This document shows, in pieces, positions 8,270 through 17,760 of a stretch of DNA of 64,000 nt. Under the pieces are notes generated by a model. The model did not search any database and had not been told where the DNA came from. It saw nothing but the letters and a program-made list of their open reading frames with translations. The position numbers were made by a program, and so were the translations under genes. The stretch's first letter is position 1. Each line of letters opens with the position of its first letter. This stretch comes from an uncultured Alphaproteobacteria bacterium (GTDB lineage: Bacteria; Pseudomonadota; Alphaproteobacteria; TMED127). The DNA lies in assembly GCA_902567145.1 (NCBI GenBank), contig CACFLM010000001.1, positions 14,119 to 78,118 of the forward strand, read 5' to 3'.

Positions 8270-9704
8270 AACATTCTCAAGCGTAGCTATCAGATATTTT
8301 CCGATTCAACTAGATTTCATTCTTGAGTTTGCAACTCTGTTAAAAAAAAAATATCAGAGTAAAATCTACTATTATACTGACTATCCCGATAGTTTGAAAA
8401 AATTAAAAAAATTCATTCCAAAATATTTTGATGAAGTTTTAGTAATGTTTCCAAATGGAAGAAGAATCCAAATGAATTTAAATGAACAGAAGATCTTCAG
8501 AGAAACCTCACTTTTAGAGAAAAAATATAAAAGATCACTAAATTACTTTGTTATGTTGGATAGAATAAACGGCAGATCTTTTTCTCCCGCTGGATACTAT
8601 TCACCTAGATCTTCAATTTCGGAGGGAGATTATTTAAGTGTTTTAAATAAAAATATTAATTGGATAAAGTTTTGGGAGAATGAATTTAAGAAGAGAAATA
8701 TTTCCATCATGATAAATCCTCTGCATATTGAAGCCAATGTTTCAAGGTTTTTTAATGTTAAAAGTTTTTTAATAATGTCGGCAAAGTATGAAAATTTCTA
8801 TTTCTGGTCAGATGATGAATACGGATGCTCAAAGAAAATAGAAAGAGATTTTTTATCAAGAAAAAAAAAAGCAAATTCAGATGTTGGTTCACTATCTGAA
8901 CCATTTTACCAAGGAGCTGTAAAAGCTATTTATTCTAAAAAAAAATTTTTATCTCATTTTTTGTTTAGAACTCTCAGAAGAATTTATCAAAACATTTATT
9001 GGTTATATAAATCTTACGAAAGAAAATATGATTTAATAAGCGAAATCTCGTTGTACTATCGAGAATATAGAGATTTTAATTTTTTAGAGAAGACTTTTAA
9101 TAAAGGTTTCAAAGATATTAAAGATAAAAAATATGTTTTCTATGCACTTCAAGACGAGCCCGAAACAAATTTTCAAGGAAGATCACCAGAGTACTTTTAT
9201 CAAATGTCATGTATATTGTCTCTTTCAAGAGATCTCCCAGCAGATACATATTTGGTTGTAAAAGAACATATTGCTTCAATCGGAAAGAGACCAAAGGAAT
9301 TTTACAACCAGATTTCTGAGTTAAAGAATGTTATTTTTATAAATTTTAAAGAAAAGGGAATTGACATTGTAAGTAGAGCTAGAATAGTAGTAACCATCTG
9401 CGGAACCGTAGGGTTTGAAGCCGCTCTTATGGGAGTTCCAGTTATTTCTTTTGGAAGGCATAACTTTTATAATTTACTTAAAAATGTAACTGTTATAAAA
9501 AATGAAGATGAATTGAGACCTGCAATTGACAATTTATTGAACCGTCCATTAAAAAAAGATCTTGCTAAGAAGGAGGCCGAAAACTTATTGTCAGTTATAT
9601 TACATAACTCGTTTAATATGAACAAGTTTAGTTACTTAGATAGCAAAGGTTTTGATAAAGAGAGTATAAAAACTTCATTAAAGATGTTAGAAAATTTAAT
9701 ATAG
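8250..9704 (+). CDS. Capsule/surface polysaccharide transferase-like protein
   Basis: A 484-residue protein. Its C-terminal third resembles capsular polysaccharide transferases of the KpsC/KpsS-like GT-B type: 'YLVVKEHIASIGKRP', then 'VIFINFKEKGIDIVSRARIVVTICGTVGFEAALMGVPVISFGRH'. The SRA..V.T..GTVGFEA..MG.PVI pattern is the usual donor-binding loop in these transferases. The N-terminal half is unrecognised, aromatic and basic. The start overlaps the SpsF gene by 20 nt. The likely role is transfer of an activated acidic sugar to a growing glycan or lipid anchor; donor and acceptor are not deducible. Confidence 0.65.
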   Translation: MNKKLNKTFSSVAIRYFPIQLDFILEFATLLKKKYQSKIYYYTDYPDSLKKLKKFIPKYFDEVLVMFPNGRRIQMNLNEQKIFRETSLLEKKYKRSLNYFVMLDRINGRSFSPAGYYSPRSSISEGDYLSVLNKNINWIKFWENEFKKRNISIMINPLHIEANVSRFFNVKSFLIMSAKYENFYFWSDDEYGCSKKIERDFLSRKKKANSDVGSLSEPFYQGAVKAIYSKKKFLSHFLFRTLRRIYQNIYWLYKSYERKYDLISEISLYYREYRDFNFLEKTFNKGFKDIKDKKYVFYALQDEPETNFQGRSPEYFYQMSCILSLSRDLPADTYLVVKEHIASIGKRPKEFYNQISELKNVIFINFKEKGIDIVSRARIVVTICGTVGFEAALMGVPVISFGRHNFYNLLKNVTVIKNEDELRPAIDNLLNRPLKKDLAKKEAENLLSVILHNSFNMNKFSYLDSKGFDKESIKTSLKMLENLI

Positions 9705-9713
9705 TATTAATTT

Positions 9714-10673
9714 ATGAATTTGATTTCAGACTTTACGTTTAATTTAAAAGAAAATAAAAGAAAAGCAATTAAACAATGCTTTATCGAAAATGGTGTTGTT
9801 CTAATAAAAAATTTTTTTCCCAAAAGTGATTTGGATTATTTTATTAATGAGTCCGAAACTTTTTTTTCACAGCCAATGTTAAATGGCAATTTTGGTTATT
9901 TAAAAGTTGACTATCCCAAGAAATTCGTTGACCCTTTTCATATGAGTCTAAACTCAAAAAAATTTTGTTTAAATGAAGACTTGATTAAATTAGTCGAATA
10001 TCTAATGGATTCTAAGACTATTCTTTCTGAAGCAACTCTGAAGTTAGACAAACCAACACGGTATGAATATTTTGGGGCACACAATGATTATGTAGAGGGA
10101 ACAAGAAGAAGTTTGCGTTCGGATAAAGTTGTAACTAAGAAAATGATCAATAATGTCTTAGCAATTGGTGGTGTGCTATATCTTCATGATTGTACAGAGG
10201 GATCTTTTTATTACATTCTAAAAAGTCATAAATTTAAAGCTAACTTTGGTCAAAGTCTAAATAACTATCCACAAGAGATAATAGAAAAATTTATGGCATC
10301 TAAAATAAAACTAGATGGAAAAAGAGGTGATTTAATTTTATTTGACGACAGAGGTTTTCATGGCCCATCACAGCCTTCATCCAAGATAAGGAAAGTTTTA
10401 TTACTGGATTGGCTGAGTGAGAAGGTTTGGAATGGAAAATATCAAATGAGACCACTAACAATCTTATCAAATGAAATTGATAGATTATCACCCTCTCAAT
10501 TAAGAGTTATAGGTTCGGGAGCTAGAACATTTGAAAATTTGTCAGATTACCATTTTTACAGTAAGTTTAAAAAAAAAAAGAGAAAAACATTTTTTATAAT
10601 CGAAAAAATTATTGAATATTCGTTTTTTTGGGATCACCTAAAGCAGAATTTGAGAAACTTTTTTAGGAAATAA
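9714..10673 (+). CDS. Phytanoyl-CoA dioxygenase (PhyH) family protein
   Basis: A 319-residue Fe(II)/2-oxoglutarate oxygenase. The PhyH opening 'CFIENGVVLIKNFFPKSDLD' is clear, and the iron ligands are H123-x-D125 ('GAHNDY') and H216 ('DDRGFHGPSQP'). Arg226 is suited to bind 2-oxoglutarate. The GDLILFDDRGFHG segment is characteristic of the family. It sits 9 nt after a polysaccharide transferase gene and 4 nt before a sulfotransferase gene, so a hydroxylation creating or exposing a site for later modification is a reasonable inference. The last 40 residues are very basic and may be an added tail. Confidence 0.85.
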   Translation: MNLISDFTFNLKENKRKAIKQCFIENGVVLIKNFFPKSDLDYFINESETFFSQPMLNGNFGYLKVDYPKKFVDPFHMSLNSKKFCLNEDLIKLVEYLMDSKTILSEATLKLDKPTRYEYFGAHNDYVEGTRRSLRSDKVVTKKMINNVLAIGGVLYLHDCTEGSFYYILKSHKFKANFGQSLNNYPQEIIEKFMASKIKLDGKRGDLILFDDRGFHGPSQPSSKIRKVLLLDWLSEKVWNGKYQMRPLTILSNEIDRLSPSQLRVIGSGARTFENLSDYHFYSKFKKKKRKTFFIIEKIIEYSFFWDHLKQNLRNFFRK

Positions 10674-10677
10674 ACGC

Positions 10678-11577
10678 ATGTATAATTTAATTCTTCACAT
10701 TGGATTCCCAAAAACAGGGTCAAGCTTCTTACAAAAATTATTCTTTCCAAAATCATCTCAAATTAACTTTATAAGAAACCAAGAGTTTTATAATTTATTG
10801 GCACTTCAGTCAGAAACAAAAGAAATTAAAAAAAAAGAAAAACTTAATGTTCTTAAAAAAAAACTTTTTAAGAAAGACCTAGTAAATGTAATAAGTTTCG
10901 AACATTTTGTTATGCCAGCAGATTGTCTTAGAACTATCAAGAGTAAAATGGACTTAAAATATTTAGAGCCTAAAGAAATAATCCAAAACATAAAATCTCT
11001 TAATACAAGAGTATCTATTTTAATAATTATTAGAAATCAAAGAGAATGGCTGTGGTCATGGTATCAGGAAAGAATTAAAAGATTTGAGACAAGAACATTT
11101 GACGAGTTGATTATAAGTAATGACTTCAAAAATATATTAGATGTTATTGACTATAATAAGACCTTTGATTTTTGGAAAAGTAATTTTTCTAATTGCAAAG
11201 TAATTCCTTTCGAATTACTAAAAATTAAACAAGAGTATTTCATGAAAAATTTATGCTCTTTTTTAAAAATTAAAAATTTTAAGGTGGAAAAAAAGGTTGT
11301 AAAACAAGGTCTTTCATACTTTTCTATTAAATTAAAAAGGAGAATAAATAAATTTTTAATTATTATTATTAAACTTTTTAATAATAATCATTTAATTAAA
11401 AATTATATTGGGGGTTTTGTAAAAAAGATATTTTCCTTTGACTTCATCTTAAAAAAAATTTTTATCATTAGGTATTACCCCAAGATACCTCTAGAGTTAG
11501 AAAAAAGGTTTTCAGAGAGTAATAGTAAACTTTCGAAAAGAATAAACTTGAAGTTAAACAATATTGGTTATTATTAA
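10678..11577 (+). CDS. Sulfotransferase, putative (PAPS-dependent)
   Basis: A 299-residue protein with the two PAPS-binding elements of sulfotransferases: 'GFPKTGSSFLQK' (5'-phosphosulfate loop, residues 9-20) and 'IIIRNQREWLWSWYQ' (3'-phosphate site, Arg119 to about Ser127). These enzymes sulfate carbohydrate hydroxyls or amines. The C-terminal 100 residues are strongly basic and unlike the N-terminal fold. The gene begins 4 nt after the PhyH gene and is immediately followed by the TylF gene (stop and next start abut at 11577/11578), so the three are probably co-translated. The acceptor is presumably the island's glycan. Confidence 0.8.
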   Translation: MYNLILHIGFPKTGSSFLQKLFFPKSSQINFIRNQEFYNLLALQSETKEIKKKEKLNVLKKKLFKKDLVNVISFEHFVMPADCLRTIKSKMDLKYLEPKEIIQNIKSLNTRVSILIIIRNQREWLWSWYQERIKRFETRTFDELIISNDFKNILDVIDYNKTFDFWKSNFSNCKVIPFELLKIKQEYFMKNLCSFLKIKNFKVEKKVVKQGLSYFSIKLKRRINKFLIIIIKLFNNNHLIKNYIGGFVKKIFSFDFILKKIFIIRYYPKIPLELEKRFSESNSKLSKRINLKLNNIGYY

Positions 11578-12216
11578 ATGGATATTTGGAATATTGAAAA
11601 TCAATTTTATTGGTACTCTGACGTCACAAGAGTTCAAAAAAGCATAGCACAGTACGAAATTTATAAGAAGATCATTAATATTCCAGGTGCTCTGCTTGAA
11701 CTTGGTGTCTATAAAGGTTGTTCCTTAATTCGATTTGCTATCTATAGAAAAATACTTGAGAATTGTTTTTCAAGGAAATTCTACGGATTTGATACATTTG
11801 GTAAATTTCCAACAAAAAATGTAAAGAATATTGATGACTTGGGTTTTGTTGATAAATTTACAAAGGGTGGTGGAGATTCGATAAATAAAGAGAAGTTGGA
11901 AGAAATATTTTATGAAAAGAAAATTGATAACATTCACTTAATTCAAGGAGACATCTTTAATTCTCTTCCAAAATTTCTAGAGGATAATAAGGAACTAAAA
12001 ATTGCATTATTACATTTAGACATGGATACTTATGAACCAACAAGCTTTGCTCTCTCACAATTATTAGACAGAATGGTTAAAGGGGGAGTAATTGTTGTAG
12101 ACGACTATAATAGTGTTTTTGGTGCGACAAAAGCCCTAGACGAATTCTGTGAACAGTATGGATTTAAAATTAAAAAACTTAGTCACTATAATGTTCCTGC
12201 ATACATAGATGTTTAA
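11578..12216 (+). CDS. TylF/MycF-type O-methyltransferase
   Basis: A 212-residue class I SAM methyltransferase of the TylF (macrocin O-methyltransferase) type. Motif I 'LLELGVYKGCSL' is at residues 39-50, 'FYGFDTFGKFP' follows, then 'LLHLDMDTYEPTSFAL', whose acidic residues bind metal in MycF/TylF, and 'GGVIVVDDYNSVFGATKALDEF' closes the domain. The family methylates sugar hydroxyls in antibiotics and surface glycans. The stop overlaps the ABC transporter start by 8 nt. Together with the adjacent sulfotransferase and dioxygenase it suggests heavy decoration of one residue type. Confidence 0.88.
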   Translation: MDIWNIENQFYWYSDVTRVQKSIAQYEIYKKIINIPGALLELGVYKGCSLIRFAIYRKILENCFSRKFYGFDTFGKFPTKNVKNIDDLGFVDKFTKGGGDSINKEKLEEIFYEKKIDNIHLIQGDIFNSLPKFLEDNKELKIALLHLDMDTYEPTSFALSQLLDRMVKGGVIVVDDYNSVFGATKALDEFCEQYGFKIKKLSHYNVPAYIDV

Positions 12217-13906
12217 AGAAGTCAAAAAAAATTATAGTTGGATTAAAGACAGTTTATTAACTCATAAATATCCAATAATAATCGCTTCAGTATTTCTAAC
12301 ATTCGCAAATTTTTTGGAAGGAATAGGTATTATTACTGTTCTTCCTTTGATTCAAATGCTTAGTGGATCAGATGTTACAGGTGACGGAAAGGTATTGTAT
12401 TATCTTAAATCTTTTTTTGATAGTTTTGGACTGAGTATTAGCCTCGGAGTTTTATTAGGGTTCATTTGGATTCTATTGCTCTCTAAACTTATAATTTCAT
12501 TTTTAACCTTTCTATATATAGGAAGAGTCCAAGCTGATATTACTGCCAGTTACAGGAAACAAATTATAAAATCTTATTTAAATTGTAGCTGGGATTTTAT
12601 AAGAAAAAATCAAGTAGGGAAAATTACCAATCTAGTATCTAACATTACAGAACAAGCGAGCAGAGTTTTTTTAAATCTAAGTAGGTTCATTTCTTCAATT
12701 TTTCAGTTAATAATTTATTTACTATTCTCTTTATTTTTAAACCCCCAGCTAACGTTTCTTTGTATCCTACTTGGTTTAATAATGTATCTATTTATTAAAA
12801 GACTTATCGCAATTACTTCAAGGAATGCTAAAGAAATCAATCAAACATTGGCAAAATTATCAGGAGTTTTTACTGATAATATTCAGGGCTTAAAGCCTAT
12901 TAAGTCGATGAAAAAAGAGAATTTAGTTCTGCCTAGCTTCTTTGATTTGATTGATTTAGGGGCTAATGCTAAGAAAAAAATAATCATCATGAAGAGGATG
13001 ATTATCTTATTTCAAGAACTATTCATTATTTCATTAGTCCTTTTATCACTCTATTTATTTAAAACCTTAAATGTTTCAACTGATATTTCTGAAGTCATAG
13101 TAATTTTAATTTTTTCAGTTAGAGCCCTGCAGCAATTCAGTTCAATACAAAGAGACATCCAATCATTAGTTATTGTAAAAGCACCACATGAATATTTTAA
13201 TTCTTATAAGAAAAATATCCTAGAAAACCAAGAGTTATCAGGAAACAATAGAATCAAGAAAATAGATAGCATTGAATTTAATGATGTTGATTGTTCTTTT
13301 GGAAAGCAGAGAATTATTTCTAAACTTTCCTTGAAAATTAAGAAAGGACATTTAATAGTTATATTTGGGCCGTCTGGAGTTGGAAAATCAACATTAATAG
13401 ACTTGATTACAGGTTTAATAAAACCTACTAAAGGAAAAATTCTAGTTTCAGGAGTTGATTTAGCTAATATTGATATGGTTTCCTATAGGAAGATGATTGG
13501 TTATGTCAGTCAAGAAAACACCATATTTAATAATGATATTAAGTATAATATAACACTTGGCGACTCAAAAATAAAAATAAAGGATATTGATAAAGCGATT
13601 GAATTTTCTGAAATAAAAAGATTTATTGAAATGAAAGATGGCGGTTTAGACTCAAAGACTGGTGAAAAAGGACAACTTATTTCCGGTGGTGAAAGACAAA
13701 GAATTTGTATCGCAAGAGCAATTGCAGTAAATCCTCAAATATTGATTATGGATGAACCAACATCAGCTCTTGATTATGAGACAGAAAGAAAAATTTTTAA
13801 TAACCTTTTCGAGTTTAAAAAAGATAAAATTACAATTGTAATTACTCACAGGAAAGATTTTTTAAAAAAGGCAGATCACGTTCTTTATTTGAAAAAGAAT
13901 TCTTAA
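12209..13906 (+). CDS. ABC transporter, fused permease and ATPase (MsbA/PglK-like flippase)
   Basis: A 565-residue half transporter. The first 330 residues hold about six membrane helices. The ATPase domain follows: Walker A 'GPSGVGKST' from about residue 387, signature 'ISGGERQRICIARAI' near 490, Walker B 'ILIMDEPTSALD' near 511, then 'VITHR' as the switch histidine. This layout matches MsbA and the lipid-linked oligosaccharide flippase PglK. Its place in a glycan operon favours flipping a lipid-linked oligosaccharide across the inner membrane, coupling synthesis to export. It overlaps the TylF gene by 8 nt. Confidence 0.9.
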   Translation: MFKEVKKNYSWIKDSLLTHKYPIIIASVFLTFANFLEGIGIITVLPLIQMLSGSDVTGDGKVLYYLKSFFDSFGLSISLGVLLGFIWILLLSKLIISFLTFLYIGRVQADITASYRKQIIKSYLNCSWDFIRKNQVGKITNLVSNITEQASRVFLNLSRFISSIFQLIIYLLFSLFLNPQLTFLCILLGLIMYLFIKRLIAITSRNAKEINQTLAKLSGVFTDNIQGLKPIKSMKKENLVLPSFFDLIDLGANAKKKIIIMKRMIILFQELFIISLVLLSLYLFKTLNVSTDISEVIVILIFSVRALQQFSSIQRDIQSLVIVKAPHEYFNSYKKNILENQELSGNNRIKKIDSIEFNDVDCSFGKQRIISKLSLKIKKGHLIVIFGPSGVGKSTLIDLITGLIKPTKGKILVSGVDLANIDMVSYRKMIGYVSQENTIFNNDIKYNITLGDSKIKIKDIDKAIEFSEIKRFIEMKDGGLDSKTGEKGQLISGGERQRICIARAIAVNPQILIMDEPTSALDYETERKIFNNLFEFKKDKITIVITHRKDFLKKADHVLYLKKNS

Positions 13907-13954
13907 GAAAATTGTATATAACTATCTGAAAAAGTGTGATAGAAAAAAAAGTTC

Positions 13955-14818
13955 ATGATTCAAATTATAAAAAAGTTACTTCCAGATTTTCTGCATCCAA
14001 TTTTTAGGAAATTCTGGCTCCTTTATTTGAATCTTTTAAATAGATCAAAAGAATCCTTATTTTTAATAGAGGTTCTTTACTACAAAATTATTGGTAAAAA
14101 TTTTTTTGATTGGTATGCAGCTAAACTAGATGAATGGGCAGCAAAAACTCAAAGATTTAAAGATAAAAAATCAAAAGCAAATAAAGATTTTTTAGTCTCG
14201 GGAAAAGATGATCTTAATGTTTTAAGGGAAATAGGATTAAGGAAGAATCACAAATTGCTCGAATGTGGCTGTGGTTGGTTAAGGTCCTCGGTTCATTTTA
14301 TTAATTACTTAGATAAAAAAAAATATTCTGGTGTTGATCCCGTGAAGAATAGAATTGAGAAAGGTAAAGTATTTTTCAATATTAGATCTTTAAATAAATC
14401 TCCTAAATTTTTAGTAATCAAAGATAATAGTTTCAATTTGTTGCACGAAGATAAATTTGATTTTATATGGTGTCATGCAGTTTTTGGTCATATTCCAGAA
14501 CATGATATTGAGGAAATATTATTGAATTCAAAGAAAATAATGAAAAAAAACGCTAAGTTTGTTTTTACATATCATGATATAATTTCTCATAAGAAATCAA
14601 AATCTTTGCATAAACATTTTGCATTTTATAATTTGTTTAATTTAAGAAATGATATAAGAAGACTTAATGCAAGGGATTGGCATCATAAATTTAGTTTCTA
14701 TGAGAAGATTGGGAAAAAGATTGGTTTTAAAATGGTCGATTATCCAGATATTCTTAAAAAATACAAGTACATGAATAACGATTTTAAGCTTTGTATCGCA
14801 ACATTGAGTCCAGAATAA
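13955..14818 (+). CDS. Class I SAM-dependent methyltransferase
   Basis: A 287-residue protein. SAM motif I, 'KLLECGCGWLRSSVHFINYL', lies near residues 92-110, followed by 'YSGVDPVKNRIEKGK' and 'FDFIWCHAVFGHIPEHDIEEIL', the usual motif II/III succession. The N-terminal 90 residues are basic and aromatic and may associate with membrane or acceptor lipid. It is the last gene of the plus-strand operon, 48 nt after the exporter. A weak hairpin lies between it and the convergent methylase gene. The acceptor is unknown. Confidence 0.8.
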   Translation: MIQIIKKLLPDFLHPIFRKFWLLYLNLLNRSKESLFLIEVLYYKIIGKNFFDWYAAKLDEWAAKTQRFKDKKSKANKDFLVSGKDDLNVLREIGLRKNHKLLECGCGWLRSSVHFINYLDKKKYSGVDPVKNRIEKGKVFFNIRSLNKSPKFLVIKDNSFNLLHEDKFDFIWCHAVFGHIPEHDIEEILLNSKKIMKKNAKFVFTYHDIISHKKSKSLHKHFAFYNLFNLRNDIRRLNARDWHHKFSFYEKIGKKIGFKMVDYPDILKKYKYMNNDFKLCIATLSPE

Positions 14819-14862
14819 TTAAAATTAAAAATACTTTTTATCTTTTATGATCAACTTTTTAG

Positions 14863-14884
14863 ATAAACTTTCAGTTTATTTTTC
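14863..14884. terminator. Weak hairpin between convergent genes
   Basis: ATAAACT and AGTTTAT form a perfect 7-bp stem with a TTC loop (14863-14879), followed by a short T-rich run. It sits between the stops of the plus-strand methyltransferase (14818) and the minus-strand methylase (14876) and overlaps the latter's stop. The stem is AT-only except for one pair, so it would be weak; this could be chance in AT-rich DNA. Confidence 0.25.
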
Positions 14885-15505
14885 TAGAAGAAACCAATTA
14901 ATATCATCCTTTGGAAAAAATTTATCTCGATGATAAATAAAACCATAATCTACAAGATTAAGTTTGTATTTATCTATTAATTCACCAGCAAAATCTCTCT
15001 TGAATAATAAATCTTTCTGACCTCTGTAATCAACGCTTACAGGTTCTGGATTATAATACTCTGCTATAAAAATATATCTCAGACTATATTCGTATATATT
15101 TTTATAAACTTTTTCCAGTTCATTAGGATTAATATGGATCAATACACCTTTTGTGAAAACTAGATCATATTTTTTGGAACTCGGAATTTTTTCTATAATA
15201 GTTGAATTGATTATTGTAGCAATCTTCTTTTTTTTGGCTAAATTACAAGCTGTTTTATTTATCTCTACTCCAGTCAATTCAAAATTCTTGGAGATATTAT
15301 TTAAACATTCTAAGTTCAATCCAATATTACAGCCTAATTCTAAAATAGATTTTACTTGCTGAGTTTTATTAAGAACATTTGAAAATAAATTTAGATTTGA
15401 ATTATAAATTCTTTTATTGGAGTTTCTTTTTATATACTCTTCTCCAAATGGTCCTGACCAAGACCTTTCTTGATGTGTTAATTTAGATTTTTCTTGTTTC
15501 GTCAT
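14876..15505 (-). CDS. Pseudaminic-acid-biosynthesis-associated methylase
   Basis: A 209-residue class I methyltransferase. The N-terminal 'ERSWSGPFGEEYIKRN' matches the characteristic opening of the pseudaminic-acid-associated methylase family, where an FGxEYIxRN sequence precedes the SAM domain. Motif I is 'ILELGCNIGLNLECL', then 'LTGVEINKTACNLAKKK' and 'YDLVFTKGVLIHINP'. It diverges from pseB across a 63-nt spacer holding both promoters, consistent with the pseudaminic cassette. The enzyme is thought to methylate a pseudaminic acid derivative or precursor, but its reaction is not established. Confidence 0.85.
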   Translation of the reverse strand: MTKQEKSKLTHQERSWSGPFGEEYIKRNSNKRIYNSNLNLFSNVLNKTQQVKSILELGCNIGLNLECLNNISKNFELTGVEINKTACNLAKKKKIATIINSTIIEKIPSSKKYDLVFTKGVLIHINPNELEKVYKNIYEYSLRYIFIAEYYNPEPVSVDYRGQKDLLFKRDFAGELIDKYKLNLVDYGFIYHRDKFFPKDDINWFLLEK

Positions 15506-15568
15506 TGATTAGAATTATAAAACTAATATTATATTACAATAAAAAAAAATGAACTCAAATTTATTATT

Positions 15569-16567
15569 ATGAAATCCATACTAATTACAGGTGGTACAGG
15601 TTTTTTTGGAAAATCTTTTGTTAACCATTTATTAAAGAACAAAGAATTTGAGAGAATAGTAATATTCTCAAGAGATGAATTCAAACAGTTTGAAATGCAA
15701 AATGCTCTTAAGTCTGATAAGAACTTTAATAAACTTCGTTTCTTCGTCGGAGATGTACGTGATTTAGATAGATTTAAAACTGCTAGTAAAAATATTGATG
15801 TCATAATCCATGCTGCAGCATTAAAGCATGTTCCCACCGCTGAATACAATCCGTTTGAATTTGTCAAAACAAATATTCTTGGATCTGAGAATATTGTGAA
15901 AGCGTCTTTAGAAAATAATGTTAAGAAAATAATTTCTATATCTACTGATAAGGCAGTGTCTCCATTGAATCTTTATGGAGCCACTAAGCTAGTGGCAGAT
16001 AAAATAATTATATCTGCCAACCAATATTCAAGTGATAATAAATCTATTTTTTCTGTCGTTAGGTATGGAAATGTAATAAATTCTAGAGGAAGTGTTATTC
16101 CTTTCTTTATTGATTTTATTAAAGATAACAAATATTTCCCTATTACCGATAAAAGAATGTCTAGGTTTTGGATTACAATTGAGGAGTGTATAAAATTTGT
16201 AAAGACTAGTTTAGATTTAATGATTGGCGGAGAAATCTTTATACCTAAAATACCAAGTATGAAAATAACTGACTTAGCAAACGCAATTGACCCCAGTCTA
16301 CCATTAAGAGAAATAGGTATAAGGCCGGGTGAAAAGATTCATGAAATAATGATTAGTAATGACGACGCAAGAAATACTTATGAAATATCTGATAGATTTA
16401 TAATTGAACCTGAATTTCTAAGATTGACAAAAAAAAGATTATCTATAGAAAAAAGATTTAAAGAAAAAATTAAAAAAGTTTCATTGGATTTCTCCTATTC
16501 AAGTGGCACAAATCAAAGATGGTTAAGTATAAAAGAAATTAAAGAAATATTAAAAAATATTTTATGA
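15569..16567 (+). CDS. pseB: UDP-N-acetylglucosamine 4,6-dehydratase (inverting), PseB
   Basis: A 332-residue short-chain dehydratase. It catalyses the first step of CMP-pseudaminic acid synthesis: 4,6-dehydration and C5 inversion of UDP-GlcNAc. The NADP-binding 'ITGGTGFFGKSFV' opens the protein, and 'AALKHVPTAEYNPFEFVKTN' is strongly diagnostic for PseB/FlaA1-type enzymes. 'STDKAVSPLNLYGATKLVADK' holds the catalytic Tyr-x-x-x-Lys pair near residues 135-139. The start ATG at 15569 follows a 63-nt divergent spacer. The stop overlaps pseC by 4 nt, as in other pse operons. No odd residues were seen. Confidence 0.95.
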   Translation: MKSILITGGTGFFGKSFVNHLLKNKEFERIVIFSRDEFKQFEMQNALKSDKNFNKLRFFVGDVRDLDRFKTASKNIDVIIHAAALKHVPTAEYNPFEFVKTNILGSENIVKASLENNVKKIISISTDKAVSPLNLYGATKLVADKIIISANQYSSDNKSIFSVVRYGNVINSRGSVIPFFIDFIKDNKYFPITDKRMSRFWITIEECIKFVKTSLDLMIGGEIFIPKIPSMKITDLANAIDPSLPLREIGIRPGEKIHEIMISNDDARNTYEISDRFIIEPEFLRLTKKRLSIEKRFKEKIKKVSLDFSYSSGTNQRWLSIKEIKEILKNIL

Positions 16568-17760
16568 AGCAAATACCCTATAGCAGACAAGAAATTAATA
16601 TCGATGATATACAAGCAGTTGCTAAAACATTAAAACAAGATTTTTTAACAAATGGGCCTATAACTCTAAAATTAGAACGAACGATTGCACAAAAGTTGGG
16701 AGCTAAATATTGTGTTGTATGTTCAAGCGCAACAGCAGGACTAACATTAAGCTACAAGGCAATTGGAATAAAGAGTGACAGTAGAGTCTTAGTTCCAACT
16801 ATTACATTTTGCTCTACCTCTAATGCTGCTGAATTATTAGGAGCTAAGATCGAGCATATTGATTGTGAATCAACCAATGGACTATTAGATTTTTCTTATC
16901 TTGAATTTATTTTAAGAAAGAAAAAGTTTGATTACATTGTACCTGTTCATCTTGGTGGACAGTCGGTAGATATGAAGAAACTAGGTAAAATTTGTAAAAA
17001 ATATAATATAGATATTATTGAAGACGCTTCGCACGCTTTGGGAACATTTTATGACAAAAACAAAAAAAGATTTATAGGTGATTGTAAAAATAGTGAGATG
17101 TGTGTCTTTTCTTTTCATCCAGTTAAAAATATTACAATGGGGGAAGGCGGCGCAGTAACAACTAATAATGAAGAACACTATTGTAATTTACTTAAATATA
17201 GAAATCATGGGATTGAGAGAGATGAAAAAAAATTTTTATTTAAAAATAGATCAATGACTAAGGGCCTCAAGAATTTATGGTATTATGAAGTTCAGAACAT
17301 TGGATTCAATTTTAGGATAAGTGAGATTAATTGTGCTCTAGGCCTTTCTCAATTTAGAAAGTTAAATACTTTTAAAAAAAAGAAAAATAAAATTAGAAAC
17401 TATTATTTAAATAAACTAAAAAGGCTAGATTTTATTGATGTTGTTCAGCAGGCAAATGATTTTGAAGAACCTTGTTGGCATTTATTTCAGATACTTATTA
17501 ATTATGAGAGTAATTCATTTTCCAAGGCAGATCTTATGCATTATTTAAAAAAAAATAGAATAGAAAGTCAAGTTCACTATATTCCACTTCATTTACAACC
17601 TTATTACAAGAATAAATATGGATCAAAACAGCTGCCAAATGCAGAAAAGTTCTATAACAGTACACTATCAATTCCCTTTTTCCCAAGTTTGAGAAAAAAA
17701 GAGATTGACTATGTAATTGAGAAATTAAAAAATTATAAGAAAAATGTTGTGGGGTTTTAG
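16564..17760 (+). CDS. pseC: UDP-4-amino-4,6-dideoxy-N-acetyl-beta-L-altrosamine transaminase, PseC
   Basis: A 398-residue PLP aminotransferase for the second pseudaminate step, converting the PseB 4-keto product to the 4-amino sugar. The opening 'IPYSRQEINIDDI' is the PseC signature start. The PLP site shows 'CSSATAGLTLSYKAIGI', Asp154 in 'IIEDASHALG', and the Schiff-base Lys188 in 'FHPVKNITMGEGG'. It overlaps pseB by 4 nt and the PseG-like gene by 17 nt, so the three are coupled. It differs from the DegT protein at 5297-6628 in its PseC-specific N-terminus and HPVK active site. Confidence 0.95.
   Translation: MKQIPYSRQEINIDDIQAVAKTLKQDFLTNGPITLKLERTIAQKLGAKYCVVCSSATAGLTLSYKAIGIKSDSRVLVPTITFCSTSNAAELLGAKIEHIDCESTNGLLDFSYLEFILRKKKFDYIVPVHLGGQSVDMKKLGKICKKYNIDIIEDASHALGTFYDKNKKRFIGDCKNSEMCVFSFHPVKNITMGEGGAVTTNNEEHYCNLLKYRNHGIERDEKKFLFKNRSMTKGLKNLWYYEVQNIGFNFRISEINCALGLSQFRKLNTFKKKKNKIRNYYLNKLKRLDFIDVVQQANDFEEPCWHLFQILINYESNSFSKADLMHYLKKNRIESQVHYIPLHLQPYYKNKYGSKQLPNAEKFYNSTLSIPFFPSLRKKEIDYVIEKLKNYKKNVVGF

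Noticed and set aside
15529..15867. 112-codon minus-strand frame over the start of pseB
   Set aside because: It overlaps the PseB N-terminus antisense and has no domain.
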